DNA of 32,295 bases from JAGLTZ01 sp964637695 (GTDB lineage: Bacteria > Blakebacterota > Blakebacteria > Blakebacterales > Blakebacteraceae): contig CAZWVF010000030.1 of assembly GCA_964637695.1 (NCBI GenBank), positions 1 through 32,295 on the forward strand. Reading direction: 5' to 3'. Positions 1 to 8,739 of the stretch are shown here, piece after piece (position 1 is the first letter of the stretch; every line of letters begins with the position of its first letter). The translations under genes and the position numbers were made by a program. The notes under the pieces are model-generated. The model worked only from the letters and a program-made list of their open reading frames with translations. It had not been told where the DNA came from and searched no databases.

Positions 1-54
1 GGAAATCGGGAGAAGGATTCCACAAGTATTGAGGATTCCAGAGGTATCAGGAAA

Positions 55-235
55 TTGAGCCTGTCCGAGAAGCCGACGATAGCGAGGGTTACGCTGGCGC
101 TGGATGGCAAGGCGGTCGAGCGGAATACCCGGAGACGTAGCCACTGTGCTACGTCGAGGATATTCTGCGAAGACCAACGCAGCCAGCCGGATTCCGGCGT
201 AAGCCGCAGCCGGAGTGTTTCTCGGACAGGCTCAA
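55..235. repeat. Fold-back (MITE/REP-like) palindromic element
   Basis: The ends are perfect 17-bp inverted repeats, TTGAGCCTGTCCGAGAA at 55-71 and its reverse complement at 219-235. The middle is a second perfect hairpin, GACGTAGC at 134-141 and GCTACGTC at 148-155 with a 6-nt loop. The two symmetry centres agree to within a base. The arms between them are imperfectly complementary: for example the TTACGC/GCGTAA and GAATA/TATTC pairs face each other. The whole stretch can therefore fold into one long hairpin. It encodes no transposase. A 67-codon reading frame through it (55-258) has no ribosome binding site and no family resemblance. A non-autonomous mobile or interspersed palindromic repeat is the best reading. 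No second copy is visible in this window, so multi-copy status is unproven. Confidence 0.75.
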
Positions 236-277
236 ATGTGCCGGCAATACCCTCATGAGTGTTAAAAGGAGAACCTG

Positions 278-1432
278 ATGGATTTCGACCTGAATGAAGA
301 ACAGAAAATGATCCAGGATACCATCCGGAAATTCGCCAACGAGGAAATCGCTCCTGTAGCCAGTGAAAACGACAAGAAGGGCGAATTCCCGAGAGATCTC
401 TTCAACAAGATGGCGGCACTCGGGTTTGTCAGTACACCGATCCCGGAAGAGTACGGCGGGGCCGGGTTCGATTTCATCAGCCATGCCATTGTTGCCGAGG
501 AGATAGGTCGGGTGGATTCATCTCTACGCGGAACCTATTCGGTTCAGGTCTCTCTCGTCGAACTGCCGATCTTCAAATTCGCCAGTGAAGAGCAGAAGCA
601 GAAATACCTTCCCAGACTGACCAGCGGTGAGTGGATAGGCTGTTTCGGTCTCACCGAACCCGATGCCGGAAGCGATCCTGCAAGCATGCGTACGACTGCC
701 GTTGAAGATGGGGATTACTACGTGCTGAACGGCCAGAAGACCTGGATCACAAACGCCGGGATTGCCGACATAGCCATTGTCTATGCCAAAACGGACCTGG
801 AGGCGGGGGCCAGGGGAATAACCGCTTTTCTGGTAGAGAAGGATTATGAAGGTTTCTCGACCAGGGACCTGCACGACAAACTGGGTCTGCGGGCGTCCAA
901 TACAGGTGAGATCTACCTGGAAAACTGCCGTGTTCCGAAAGAGAACGTCATGGGGGAGGTCAACAGGGGATTCAAGGTAGCATTGGGTACTCTCGATTTC
1001 GGCCGGTTCACCGTAGCCGCCGGTTGTGTCGGTTCAGCGCAGGGCTGCATCGATGTCTGCAAGAAATACGCGAAGCAGAGGATACAGTTCGGCAAGCCGA
1101 TAGCCAGCTTCCAGTTGATCCAGCAGATGATCGCAGACATGGTGGTTGAATGCGAGGCAGGCCGGCTCCTGGTTTATCGTGCCGGGGATATGAAGAACAA
1201 GGATATGCCCAATACAAGAGAAACCTCAATTGCAAAGTATTACTGCAGCGAGATGGTTAACCGGGTGGCCTACAAGGCGATCCAGATTCACGGAGGCTAC
1301 GGTTTTTCGGGAGAGTATGACGTAGAACGGTTCTACCGCGATGCCAGGATCAATACGCTCTACGAGGGAACCTCACAGATCCAGCAGCTGATCATCGGAG
1401 CATTCGAACTGGGTATCAAGGCATTCGACTGA
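278..1432 (+). CDS. Acyl-CoA dehydrogenase
   Basis: A 384-residue FAD flavoprotein of the usual family length (about 380). It should catalyse alpha,beta-dehydrogenation of acyl-CoA and pass electrons to ETF. Visible motifs are the substrate/FAD-loop signature FGLTEPDAGSD near residue 125, WITNAG near 160, the C-terminal QIHGGYGF, and LYEGTSQIQ, which carries the catalytic-base Glu near residue 363. The N-terminus DFDLNEEQKMIQDTIRKFA is typical. The start is supported by AAGGAG about 7 nt upstream. The next gene, an enoyl-CoA hydratase, lies 67 bp downstream, so the pair covers two consecutive beta-oxidation steps. The motif set resembles short/branched-chain or glutaryl-type dehydrogenases, but chain length cannot be read from the sequence. 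Confidence 0.96.
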   Translation: MDFDLNEEQKMIQDTIRKFANEEIAPVASENDKKGEFPRDLFNKMAALGFVSTPIPEEYGGAGFDFISHAIVAEEIGRVDSSLRGTYSVQVSLVELPIFKFASEEQKQKYLPRLTSGEWIGCFGLTEPDAGSDPASMRTTAVEDGDYYVLNGQKTWITNAGIADIAIVYAKTDLEAGARGITAFLVEKDYEGFSTRDLHDKLGLRASNTGEIYLENCRVPKENVMGEVNRGFKVALGTLDFGRFTVAAGCVGSAQGCIDVCKKYAKQRIQFGKPIASFQLIQQMIADMVVECEAGRLLVYRAGDMKNKDMPNTRETSIAKYYCSEMVNRVAYKAIQIHGGYGFSGEYDVERFYRDARINTLYEGTSQIQQLIIGAFELGIKAFD

Positions 1433-1499
1433 CAGGCGGTCAGATTCTGAATTGAGTGATTCGATCGAGGATGTGAGATCAGCACAGGAGAACAGGGAT

Positions 1500-2279
1500 A
1501 TGTACGAGACACTTATTTACAGGAAAGAGGACAACATCGGTCTCCTGACCATCAATCGTCCGGAGAAAATGAATGCGATTTCAGCCGGGTTGACAGCAGA
1601 GCTGGCCCAACTGCTCGACGAGATCGAAGAGGACGATGAACTGAGGGTGCTGATAGTCACCGGTGAGGGAGAAAAGGCTTTTGTCGCCGGGGCCGATATC
1701 GAGGAGCTGGTCGACCGGGATGCCAGGATGGGGCGGCGAGTTACGCAGGAAAGGCAGGCCCTTTTCGCCCGTTTGGAAAGTCTGTCGATCCCTGTCATTG
1801 CTGCCGTGAACGGTTACGCACTGGGAGGAGGGCTTGAACTGGCACTGGCCTGCAACATCAGAATCTGTTCTGAGAATGCGCAATTTGGAGCCCCGGAAGT
1901 GAAACTGGGTATAATCCCGGGCGATGGAGGCACCCAGCGTCTGCCCCGTCTTGTCGGTCTCGGGCGCGCCATGGAGATGATACTGACCGGTGACTTCATC
2001 GATGCACAGGAAGCCCACCGAACAGGTCTGGTCAATAAAGTGGTCCCGGCTGAAGATCTGATCGAGAGTGCGATGGAACTCGCCCGCACGATCGCTTCAC
2101 GACCGCCTCTTGCCGTCATGTACGCCAAAGAGGCTGTCAACAGAAGCCAGGAGGGGGACTCGGCGGCAGGTTTTACACTCGAGTCCTATCTGCACGCTCT
2201 GCTGTGCACTACAGAAGACAAGAAGGAGGGTGTTGCCGCTTTCCTGGAAAAGAGGAAAGGGACTTTCAAGGGTGAATAA
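1500..2279 (+). CDS. Enoyl-CoA hydratase (crotonase family)
   Basis: A 259-residue crotonase-fold protein that would hydrate trans-2-enoyl-CoA to 3-hydroxyacyl-CoA. The oxyanion-hole segments AGADI (residues 63-67) and GYALGGGLELA (105-115) are present. So are both catalytic glutamates expected by alignment to rat mitochondrial hydratase: Glu113 in GGGLEL and Glu133 in APEVKLGIIPGDGGTQRL. This favours true hydratase activity over other crotonase activities. I chose the ATG at 1500 over an in-frame TTG at 1452. AGGAG lies 9 nt before 1500, and the protein then starts where the family starts (MYETLIYRKEDNIGLLTINRP). It is probably cotranscribed with the acyl-CoA dehydrogenase upstream. Confidence 0.95.
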   Translation: MYETLIYRKEDNIGLLTINRPEKMNAISAGLTAELAQLLDEIEEDDELRVLIVTGEGEKAFVAGADIEELVDRDARMGRRVTQERQALFARLESLSIPVIAAVNGYALGGGLELALACNIRICSENAQFGAPEVKLGIIPGDGGTQRLPRLVGLGRAMEMILTGDFIDAQEAHRTGLVNKVVPAEDLIESAMELARTIASRPPLAVMYAKEAVNRSQEGDSAAGFTLESYLHALLCTTEDKKEGVAAFLEKRKGTFKGE

Positions 2280-2295
2280 TAATCACACCCTGAAT

Positions 2296-2374
2296 CTGAC
2301 CTGTAACTGACCCGTATCATCTCTGTTGAATACTGAACTGACAGGTCATCTTCAGGTCGTCTTCAGGTCATCAT
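2296..2374. promoter_or_regulatory. Tandem 11-bp direct repeats upstream of the efflux operon (candidate operator)
   Basis: In the 247-bp gap before the TolC-like gene, three consecutive 11-bp units stand at 2342-2374: CAGGTCATCTT, CAGGTCGTCTT and CAGGTCATCAT. A second pair of 11-bp units lies at 2296-2317: CTGACCTGTAA and CTGACCCGTAT. A further CTGAC begins at 2338. Repeats at 11-bp (one helical turn) spacing are the classic target layout for PhoB/OmpR-family response regulators. No regulator gene is adjacent, so the assignment is inference. I could not pick a convincing -35/-10 pair in this gap. Confidence 0.45.
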
Positions 2375-2526
2375 AGAGTGTACCTTTTGTGTCATCAGAT
2401 ACGTATCTTTATGGAGCCGGATATCCGGTAATCCCGCCAGCATGCTGTTCGCCGTTCCGGTAGCCAGTTCTGGTTCGGGCCGGTTCGGCGTTTCTTGACC
2501 TTTTCTCCCCGATCGGAGTAAATGGA

Positions 2527-4047
2527 ATGCAATTGAGAGTTCATTCATCTGTACGGTCAGGTGATATCCTGAAAGAGAAAGTGATCGGAACAGGATTCGG
2601 CATCGTAAGTGCGCTGTTGATTCTTCTTGTGCTGCCGGCCGGCCTGAATGCCCAGCAGATTCCGGTTGCTTCCGGGAGCGATCCGCTGACTATCGAGAAG
2701 AGCATAGCGATCGCCCTCGAGGAGAGCAGAAGCGTACTCGACGCCTCATATGCCCTTCAGGTTGCCGAGCGCCAGGTAGCAGAGGCGAGGGGTTCGGCAT
2801 TTCCCGATCTCACGCTCAATGCAGGGGTTACAAAAAACCTGACGCCACTCGAGTCATTTATTCCGGCGATCATCTTCGACCCGTCCGCGTCACCCGATGA
2901 CTTCATTGCGTTCAGATTTAGTACCGATAACAACTGGAACGGTGGAATCACTATCAATCAAACTCTCTTCGATTACACGGTATTCATCGGATTGAAGGTC
3001 GCCGGCACGGCCCGGCAGCTTGCGGTTGAAGCTCTGAGAGGCGTTGCGCAGCAGACAGCAACAGCGGTCCGCAAGACATTCTACGGTGTCCTGCTTTCCA
3101 GAGAAAGCCTCCGTCTTACCGAAAACAGTGTTCAGAGACTGATCCAGACACTCGAGGAGACAAGGGCCAGAAGAGAAGCCGGGTTTGCCAGCGACTACGA
3201 TGTGTTGCGCCTCGAAGTTGAGCTGGGGAACCTGGAACCTCAGCTGAGAAGGGCTTCAGATGCTCTGGATGCCGCGCGCAGGAATCTGGCGATACTGATG
3301 GGAATTAATGTCGAATCGCCGTTGACTCTTGCCGGCAGTTTGATGGAACTTGATCTGGAGACCCGCCGGGCAGCCACGCCGGAATCACAGACTCTGTTGT
3401 CGATAGCTGGAAAGCCGGATGCGCTGGAGATGGGGCTCGATCCAATTATCGAGGAGGCTCTGAATAACCGGGCTGATATCCGTGTGATCAGGATCAACCA
3501 CGACCTTGGCAATGCACGGATCAAAGCCAGCATCTCCAACTATTACCCTACATTATCCGGATTCTACTCCTACACGGTCATCGCACAGGAGAACAACGGA
3601 CTCGATTTCTTCGGAGAGAACTCAAGTCAGAGAACTGCTCTGTCTCAGGCCGGGATTCAGTTGAGGATTCCTCTTTTCGACGGTTTCAAGACGACGTCCA
3701 GGGTTCAGCAGGAGAAACTGGCTCTGCTCAGAGTAGATACACAGATGATCCAGCTGAGAGAGCAGGCGATGAACGAAGTTGAGACCTTGATGGATGCTCT
3801 TGAAGAGACAAAACTGCGGGCGCTGGCTCAGTCCCGCAGTGTCGATCAGGCCAACAGGGGCTTCGAGATAGCCCTTGCTCAATACCGGGAAGGTGTGAGC
3901 AGCAGGCTGGAAGTTGTGGATGCAGAGAATGCACTGAGAATGGCTGAATTCAACTACGCCCAGGCGGTTTACGACCACCTGAATGCCCAGGCGGATCTCG
4001 ATCTTGCGATAGGGCAGGTTCCTCTTGTGGATGAGACGATCAGGTAA
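2527..4047 (+). CDS. TolC-family outer-membrane efflux protein
   Basis: A 506-residue outer-membrane factor, predicted to form the trimeric exit duct of the tripartite pump encoded with it. An N-terminal hydrophobic segment (about residues 20-40) ends at LNA|QQ, a plausible signal-peptidase I site. The body has the two-fold repeated long amphipathic helices of the family: A/Q/E/R-rich heptads around residues 160-250 and 390-490. Family-like stretches include LRIPLFDGFKTTSRVQQ and REGVSSRLEVVDAENALRMAEFNYAQAVYDHLNAQADLDLAIG. GGAG lies 8 nt before the chosen ATG. The length is slightly above the usual 420-480 because of a loop near residues 100-130 and a linker near 275-305. It is the first gene of the operon. 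Confidence 0.93.
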   Translation: MQLRVHSSVRSGDILKEKVIGTGFGIVSALLILLVLPAGLNAQQIPVASGSDPLTIEKSIAIALEESRSVLDASYALQVAERQVAEARGSAFPDLTLNAGVTKNLTPLESFIPAIIFDPSASPDDFIAFRFSTDNNWNGGITINQTLFDYTVFIGLKVAGTARQLAVEALRGVAQQTATAVRKTFYGVLLSRESLRLTENSVQRLIQTLEETRARREAGFASDYDVLRLEVELGNLEPQLRRASDALDAARRNLAILMGINVESPLTLAGSLMELDLETRRAATPESQTLLSIAGKPDALEMGLDPIIEEALNNRADIRVIRINHDLGNARIKASISNYYPTLSGFYSYTVIAQENNGLDFFGENSSQRTALSQAGIQLRIPLFDGFKTTSRVQQEKLALLRVDTQMIQLREQAMNEVETLMDALEETKLRALAQSRSVDQANRGFEIALAQYREGVSSRLEVVDAENALRMAEFNYAQAVYDHLNAQADLDLAIGQVPLVDETIR

Positions 4048-4131
4048 GAACATGAACGGAATGTTTAGATTGGTTTCCATACTGGAAACTTCGCCAGATT
4101 AATGAAAAGGACAGGAAAGCGGAGCGATAGC

Positions 4132-5247
4132 ATGGCAGTTACTACTGGTACAAAGCGAAATCGAGAAAAACCTCTGTTCTATATAGTGGCCTTATTAATA
4201 CCGGTCATTTTGACGGCCTGTGGTGGAAGCAGTGCGGTGGAGGAAGTCGAATCTATCCGCATTATGAATGTCCAGGTGATCGAGGTAGTGCCTGGGTCAT
4301 TTACTTCGGCAATCCGCGTCACAGGTTCGGTGGAAGCATTTTACGATGTTACGATCGCTGCCGAAGAGGGTGGGGTGGTCAATGAGATCCTGGTCCCGAA
4401 GGGGTCAAACATACGCAAGGGACAGGCTATTGCACGTCTCGGTTCCGAGATATTGGAGGCCCAGCTCGAAGAGGCGAAAGCTGCCGCGGACCTTGCCCGG
4501 GAGCAGTGGGAACGGCAGAAGGTTCTCTGGGAAGAACAGCAGATTGGGACTGAACTGGCGTACCTGCAGGCCCAGGGAAATGCCCGCATGAGAGATGCTA
4601 CTGTCCGGGCACTCGAAGCCAGACTCCGAAAGAAAACAATCCGGAGTCCCGTAGACGGAATATTTGAGGATTACTATTTCGAACTTGGTGAATATGCAGC
4701 ACCGGCACTTCCATTTGCCCGGATAGTTTCACTCGATCTGGTGAAGATCACGGGTGGTGTTCCCGAACGATTCACACGGGATGTTGAGGTTGGTACTCTG
4801 GTAGAAATTTCAATCGATAACTGCCCTGATGCAGACTGTACCGAAAGTATCGCGCTCGTGGGTGACACCGTTGATCCCGATTCCCGGACATTCACCGTGG
4901 AAGTACATCTTCCAAATCCTGACCGGATCATGAAACCCGGCATGCTTGCGAACATGAATATACAGCTTCAGGAGATCTCCGATGCACTTGTTGTGCCGCA
5001 GCAGGCTGTGCTGCGAAGCGAGACCGGGTACCAGGTATTCGTTGTTGAAACCGTTGACGGTAGAGATGTAGCCAACTCACGCAATGTAGTGCTTGGACCC
5101 GCGAGGGAAGGCAGGATAGTGGTTACCGAAGGACTCGCAGCAGGCGATCGAGTTGTTACAGTAGGGCAGCTGAAACTGGGATCGGGTGACCTGGTGAGTA
5201 TCGTTGGCGGCAGTGGCGGCTCCGATTGGGAGGATGGGACAGGATGA
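4132..5247 (+). CDS. RND efflux periplasmic adaptor (membrane fusion) lipoprotein
   Basis: A 371-residue adaptor linking the inner-membrane RND pump to the TolC-like channel. A hydrophobic signal (residues 14-28) ends in the lipobox LTAC, so Cys30 should be lipidated. The order is typical: a first beta/lipoyl half (GVVNEILVPKGSNIRKGQAIARL), a short alpha-hairpin (EAQLEEAKAAADLAREQWERQKVLW), a second lipoyl half (KKTIRSPVDGIFEDYYFELGEYAAP), a beta-barrel, and a membrane-proximal domain with DALVVPQQAVLRSETGYQVFVV. I prefer the ATG at 4132 because GGAG lies 7 nt upstream. An in-frame ATG at 4102 has no visible site. The stop overlaps the permease start as ATGA, implying translational coupling. 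The substrate cannot be inferred. Confidence 0.93.
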   Translation: MAVTTGTKRNREKPLFYIVALLIPVILTACGGSSAVEEVESIRIMNVQVIEVVPGSFTSAIRVTGSVEAFYDVTIAAEEGGVVNEILVPKGSNIRKGQAIARLGSEILEAQLEEAKAAADLAREQWERQKVLWEEQQIGTELAYLQAQGNARMRDATVRALEARLRKKTIRSPVDGIFEDYYFELGEYAAPALPFARIVSLDLVKITGGVPERFTRDVEVGTLVEISIDNCPDADCTESIALVGDTVDPDSRTFTVEVHLPNPDRIMKPGMLANMNIQLQEISDALVVPQQAVLRSETGYQVFVVETVDGRDVANSRNVVLGPAREGRIVVTEGLAAGDRVVTVGQLKLGSGDLVSIVGGSGGSDWEDGTG

Positions 5248-8200
5248 CTGTGGAAGGACCAGGGGGAACGAATAGTAGAGCCATGAGGGTTGACCTCGAC
5301 AGGTATAAGGAATTCCGGCTGACCAGCTTCGCTATCCGGAATCCCACCAGTGTCCTGGTCATCACCGTCATCATTGTTGTGATGGGGATCACATCGTACA
5401 TCAGGATACCGAAGGAAGCTTCTCCTGAGATCACGATTCCCAACATCCTTGTCAACACTGTGTATCCGGGTGCTTCGCCTGGTGACGTCGAAAGTCTGAT
5501 TACCCGTCCTCTCGAAAGGGAACTGGCAACCATCGATGACATCAAGAACCTCACTAGCAATTCTGTCGAGGGTTACTCGATGGTGAATGTCGAGTTCAAT
5601 GCCGGAACGGACATGGATGAGGCACTGAGCCGGGTTCGGGAGAAGGTGGATCTGGCCAGGCCGGAACTGCCGGATGAGGTGGATGAACCCCGGGTCATCG
5701 AGATCAACATGTCCGATTTCCCCATCATGCAGGTGAACATCTCCGGTGAATACAGCCAGGTAAGACTCAAGGAGATAGCCGAAGAACTTCAGGACCGTAT
5801 CGAGGGGATACCTGAGGTCCTGGAAGCCAACCTGTCGGGTGGTCTGGAGAGGGAGGTTCAGGTCAACGTGGATCTGCCGCGTTTGAAATACTACAATCTC
5901 ACCTTCTCGGATGTTGCAACTGCAATATTGATGGAAAATATCACCATTCCGGGCGGGTCCATCGACGTAGGGCATCTGAAGTATCTCGTTCGTGTTCCAG
6001 GTGAATTCACCAATACAGAAATCATTGAGGGGATAATAGTCTCCACTCCGAATGATTACCCCGTCTACGTACGTGACGTCGCCGAAGTCGATTTCGGATT
6101 CAAGGAGAGAGAAACCTACGCCCGAATGGATAACATTCCGGTTGTTACTCTGAGTGTTACCCAGAGGGCCGGCGAGAACATCATCGAAACGGCCGAACAG
6201 GTTAAGGCGATCATCGGGGAGATGGAGCTCGAGTTCCCGCCGACAACCCGGGTCACGATCACATCCGACCAGTCGATTTATGTAAGGGACATGGTCTCGA
6301 ACCTGGAGAACAACATCATCTCCGGATTGATCCTGGTCGTGATGGTGCTTCTCTTCTTCCTCGGAGTCAGGAACGCCGTTTTCGTCGGTATAGCGATCCC
6401 TCTCTCCATGCTCCTCTCCTTCATAATCATGGATATAACAGGGATAACCATGAACATGATCGTCCTCTTCAGTCTGATCCTGGCCCTGGGGATGCTGGTC
6501 GACAATGCCATAGTAATGGTGGAGAACACATTCAGGTACATGGAGGAAGGATTTGAGCGGCAGATAGCTGCGAGGAAGGCCGCAGGGGAAGTGGCGATAC
6601 CCATTACGGCCGCGACCGCAACGACACTGGCTGCCTTCCTGCCGCTTATGTTCTGGCCGGGAATCGTCGGCGAGTTCATGGGTTATCTGCCCCTGACCCT
6701 GATCATTACTCTCAGTTCATCGCTGTTCGTGGCGCTTGTCATCAACCCGACCCTCTGTTCCCTTTTCATGGATACGCGGAAGGGGCCGAAGAGGAGGATG
6801 ACCGGGGCGGCCCGCATTCTGATGCTTGCGATCATTATCCTCTTCCTCCTGATGGTTGCATCAGTTAACGGACTGACAAGCCTGCTCTTCATCGCGACGG
6901 GAGTCCTGCTTTTCCTCTTCTACTACTTCGTTATCAGGCGGATGACGGATCTTTTTCTCGACCACGTTATTCCGGCCATGCTCCGTCTCTACGAGAGCAA
7001 CCTGCGATGGGTGCTCGATCACCGGATGTCGATCATCGGCCTGACGACGCTGGCCTTTATTACGAGCTTCATTCTCTTCGGAATGTTCAATAACGGAGTC
7101 GAATTCTTCCCCGAGAATGTACCGCCGGATGACCTGTGGATTCAGGTCGAGGCACCCGTTGGAACCAGAGTCGATTTCACAGACAGCATAGTGCGTCGGA
7201 TTGAAGAGGAAACCGGAGCGCTGGAGAGCAGCATCGATTTCGAATCGGTGGTTGCCACTGTCGGCATGCAGCAGGGCGACTGGATGGGTGGTGGTTCATC
7301 CACCAATCTGGCAACAGTTGGAATCAGTCTGGTCGATTTTAAGGAGCGTTCTCACGACGCTTTCGAAGTACTTGAAACACTGCGCGGAAGTATCGGTAAG
7401 AACATGGCCGGAGCCGAAATCTCGGTAGACGTACCCGAAATGGGGCCACCGACCGGATTACCTGTCGTAATCGAGATAAGCGGTGTTGATACAGAAATAC
7501 TGACCGAGCTTTCCGAGAGAACGATAGATATGCTCGAGAACTCATCGGTCGGCTCCAAGCTGGACGGACTCGAGAGTGACCTCTCGGAGGGTCGCCCTGA
7601 ACTGGTTGTAGACGTGGACCGGGAGAGGGCGGCGCTCTTCGGTCTGAGCACCAACCGGATCGGATTTGAAGTCAGAAGTGCGATCAACGGTATCGAAGCC
7701 AGTACCTTCCGGGATGGAGAAGATGAATACGATGTAATTGTAAGACTGGCGGAAAAATACCGTCGGGATCTCGATGCCTTGTCCGATCTCACCATCGTAG
7801 AAGAGGATCAGGCAATCCCCCTCTCCTCGGTGGCCAGCTGGCGGGTCAGCGAAAGCTACGCCGGTATCAACCGGAGAGACCAGAAGCGGGTTGTGACCAT
7901 CAGCAGTAATGTACGTAGCGGTTATCAGCCTGTAGCAGTTCTGGCTGAAGTTCAGGCTCTGATGGCCACACTGATCGAGACATTCCCGACCGATTATACG
8001 GTTTCATACGTCGGCGAGAACGAATTCCAGGATGAAGCGGAGGAATTCCTGGGTCAGGCATTCCTGATCGCACTCTTTCTGATCGCATTCATCCTGATAA
8101 GCCAGTTCGATTCGGTGATAAAACCGCTCATCATAATCTCGAATGTCCTGCTTTCGATAATCGGGGTGCTGCTGGGTCTCATTGTGTTCCGCATGCCCTT

Positions 8201-8624
8201 CGGCGTCATCATGACCGGAGTAGGGATAATCAGTCTGGCAGGGATCGTGGTGAACAACGGGATCGTGCTGATCGACTACATTGAGATCCTTCGGGAACGG
8301 GATGGCCTGGAGCTGCGTGAGGCCCTGATCAAGGGGGGCATGACGCGTTTCCGCCCCGTAATCCTTACCGCGATAACGACCGTTCTTGGTCTTGTACCGC
8401 TGGCAATCGGATTGAACATCGACTTCATGGGATTGTATACCGTCCTGCAACCGAACCTCTACTGGGGGGGTGAGCAGGCCGTGTGGTGGGGACCAATGGC
8501 GATAGCGGTAATCGCAGGGCTTTCATTTGCCACATTCCTGACACTGATCCTGACGCCTGTGATGTACTCGCTCTTCGATGAATTCGGGGACTGGTCAAGA
8601 CGGGTATTCACAAGGTCGGCCTGA
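5244..8624 (+). CDS. RND-family efflux permease (AcrB/HAE-type)
   Basis: A 1126-residue proton-driven inner-membrane pump. The RND plan is duplicated: TM1 (SVLVITVIIVVMGITSYI), a first large periplasmic loop, TM2-6, TM7, a second loop and TM8-12. TM4 carries LILALGMLVDNAIVMVENTF, whose Asp is the expected proton-relay position, and GDVE/PLERELATID near the N-terminus is characteristic. It is about 80 residues longer than usual. The excess is two extra hydrophobic segments, roughly residues 523-566, between TM6 and TM7. The ATG at 5244 forms an ATGA overlap with the adaptor gene and follows GGGAGG. A TTG at 5226 and an ATG at 5283 are weaker alternatives. HAE-type drug or lipid efflux is likely; the lack of charged heavy-metal motifs argues against CzcA. 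Confidence 0.94.
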   Translation: MTVEGPGGTNSRAMRVDLDRYKEFRLTSFAIRNPTSVLVITVIIVVMGITSYIRIPKEASPEITIPNILVNTVYPGASPGDVESLITRPLERELATIDDIKNLTSNSVEGYSMVNVEFNAGTDMDEALSRVREKVDLARPELPDEVDEPRVIEINMSDFPIMQVNISGEYSQVRLKEIAEELQDRIEGIPEVLEANLSGGLEREVQVNVDLPRLKYYNLTFSDVATAILMENITIPGGSIDVGHLKYLVRVPGEFTNTEIIEGIIVSTPNDYPVYVRDVAEVDFGFKERETYARMDNIPVVTLSVTQRAGENIIETAEQVKAIIGEMELEFPPTTRVTITSDQSIYVRDMVSNLENNIISGLILVVMVLLFFLGVRNAVFVGIAIPLSMLLSFIIMDITGITMNMIVLFSLILALGMLVDNAIVMVENTFRYMEEGFERQIAARKAAGEVAIPITAATATTLAAFLPLMFWPGIVGEFMGYLPLTLIITLSSSLFVALVINPTLCSLFMDTRKGPKRRMTGAARILMLAIIILFLLMVASVNGLTSLLFIATGVLLFLFYYFVIRRMTDLFLDHVIPAMLRLYESNLRWVLDHRMSIIGLTTLAFITSFILFGMFNNGVEFFPENVPPDDLWIQVEAPVGTRVDFTDSIVRRIEEETGALESSIDFESVVATVGMQQGDWMGGGSSTNLATVGISLVDFKERSHDAFEVLETLRGSIGKNMAGAEISVDVPEMGPPTGLPVVIEISGVDTEILTELSERTIDMLENSSVGSKLDGLESDLSEGRPELVVDVDRERAALFGLSTNRIGFEVRSAINGIEASTFRDGEDEYDVIVRLAEKYRRDLDALSDLTIVEEDQAIPLSSVASWRVSESYAGINRRDQKRVVTISSNVRSGYQPVAVLAEVQALMATLIETFPTDYTVSYVGENEFQDEAEEFLGQAFLIALFLIAFILISQFDSVIKPLIIISNVLLSIIGVLLGLIVFRMPFGVIMTGVGIISLAGIVVNNGIVLIDYIEILRERDGLELREALIKGGMTRFRPVILTAITTVLGLVPLAIGLNIDFMGLYTVLQPNLYWGGEQAVWWGPMAIAVIAGLSFATFLTLILTPVMYSLFDEFGDWSRRVFTRSA

Positions 8625-8626
8625 TA

Positions 8627-8645
8627 AAGCCGGATCTTTCGGCTT
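8627..8645 (+). terminator. Weak hairpin after the efflux operon
   Basis: AAGCCG and CGGCTT form a 6-bp stem with a 7-nt loop, starting 3 nt after the permease stop codon. No T-tract follows, so it is not a canonical intrinsic terminator. It is listed because it lies exactly at the operon end. Confidence 0.25.
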
Positions 8646-8739
8646 CGGTCAACAGGGTAGATTTGAAGGTTCTGGATTCCTGGCCTGGACTGAATTACAG
8701 TTCGCAGGGTGATAACCTGATAGTGGATACGGGGATCTT

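Noticed and set aside
55..258. 67-codon plus-strand frame inside the fold-back element
   Set aside because: No ribosome binding site, Arg/Ser-rich low-complexity product, and fully explained by the palindromic repeat.
4968..5975. 335-codon minus-strand frame opposite the adaptor and RND genes
   Set aside because: It lies antisense to two clearly real genes, is His/Asp/Arg-rich without any motif, and has no plausible start site.
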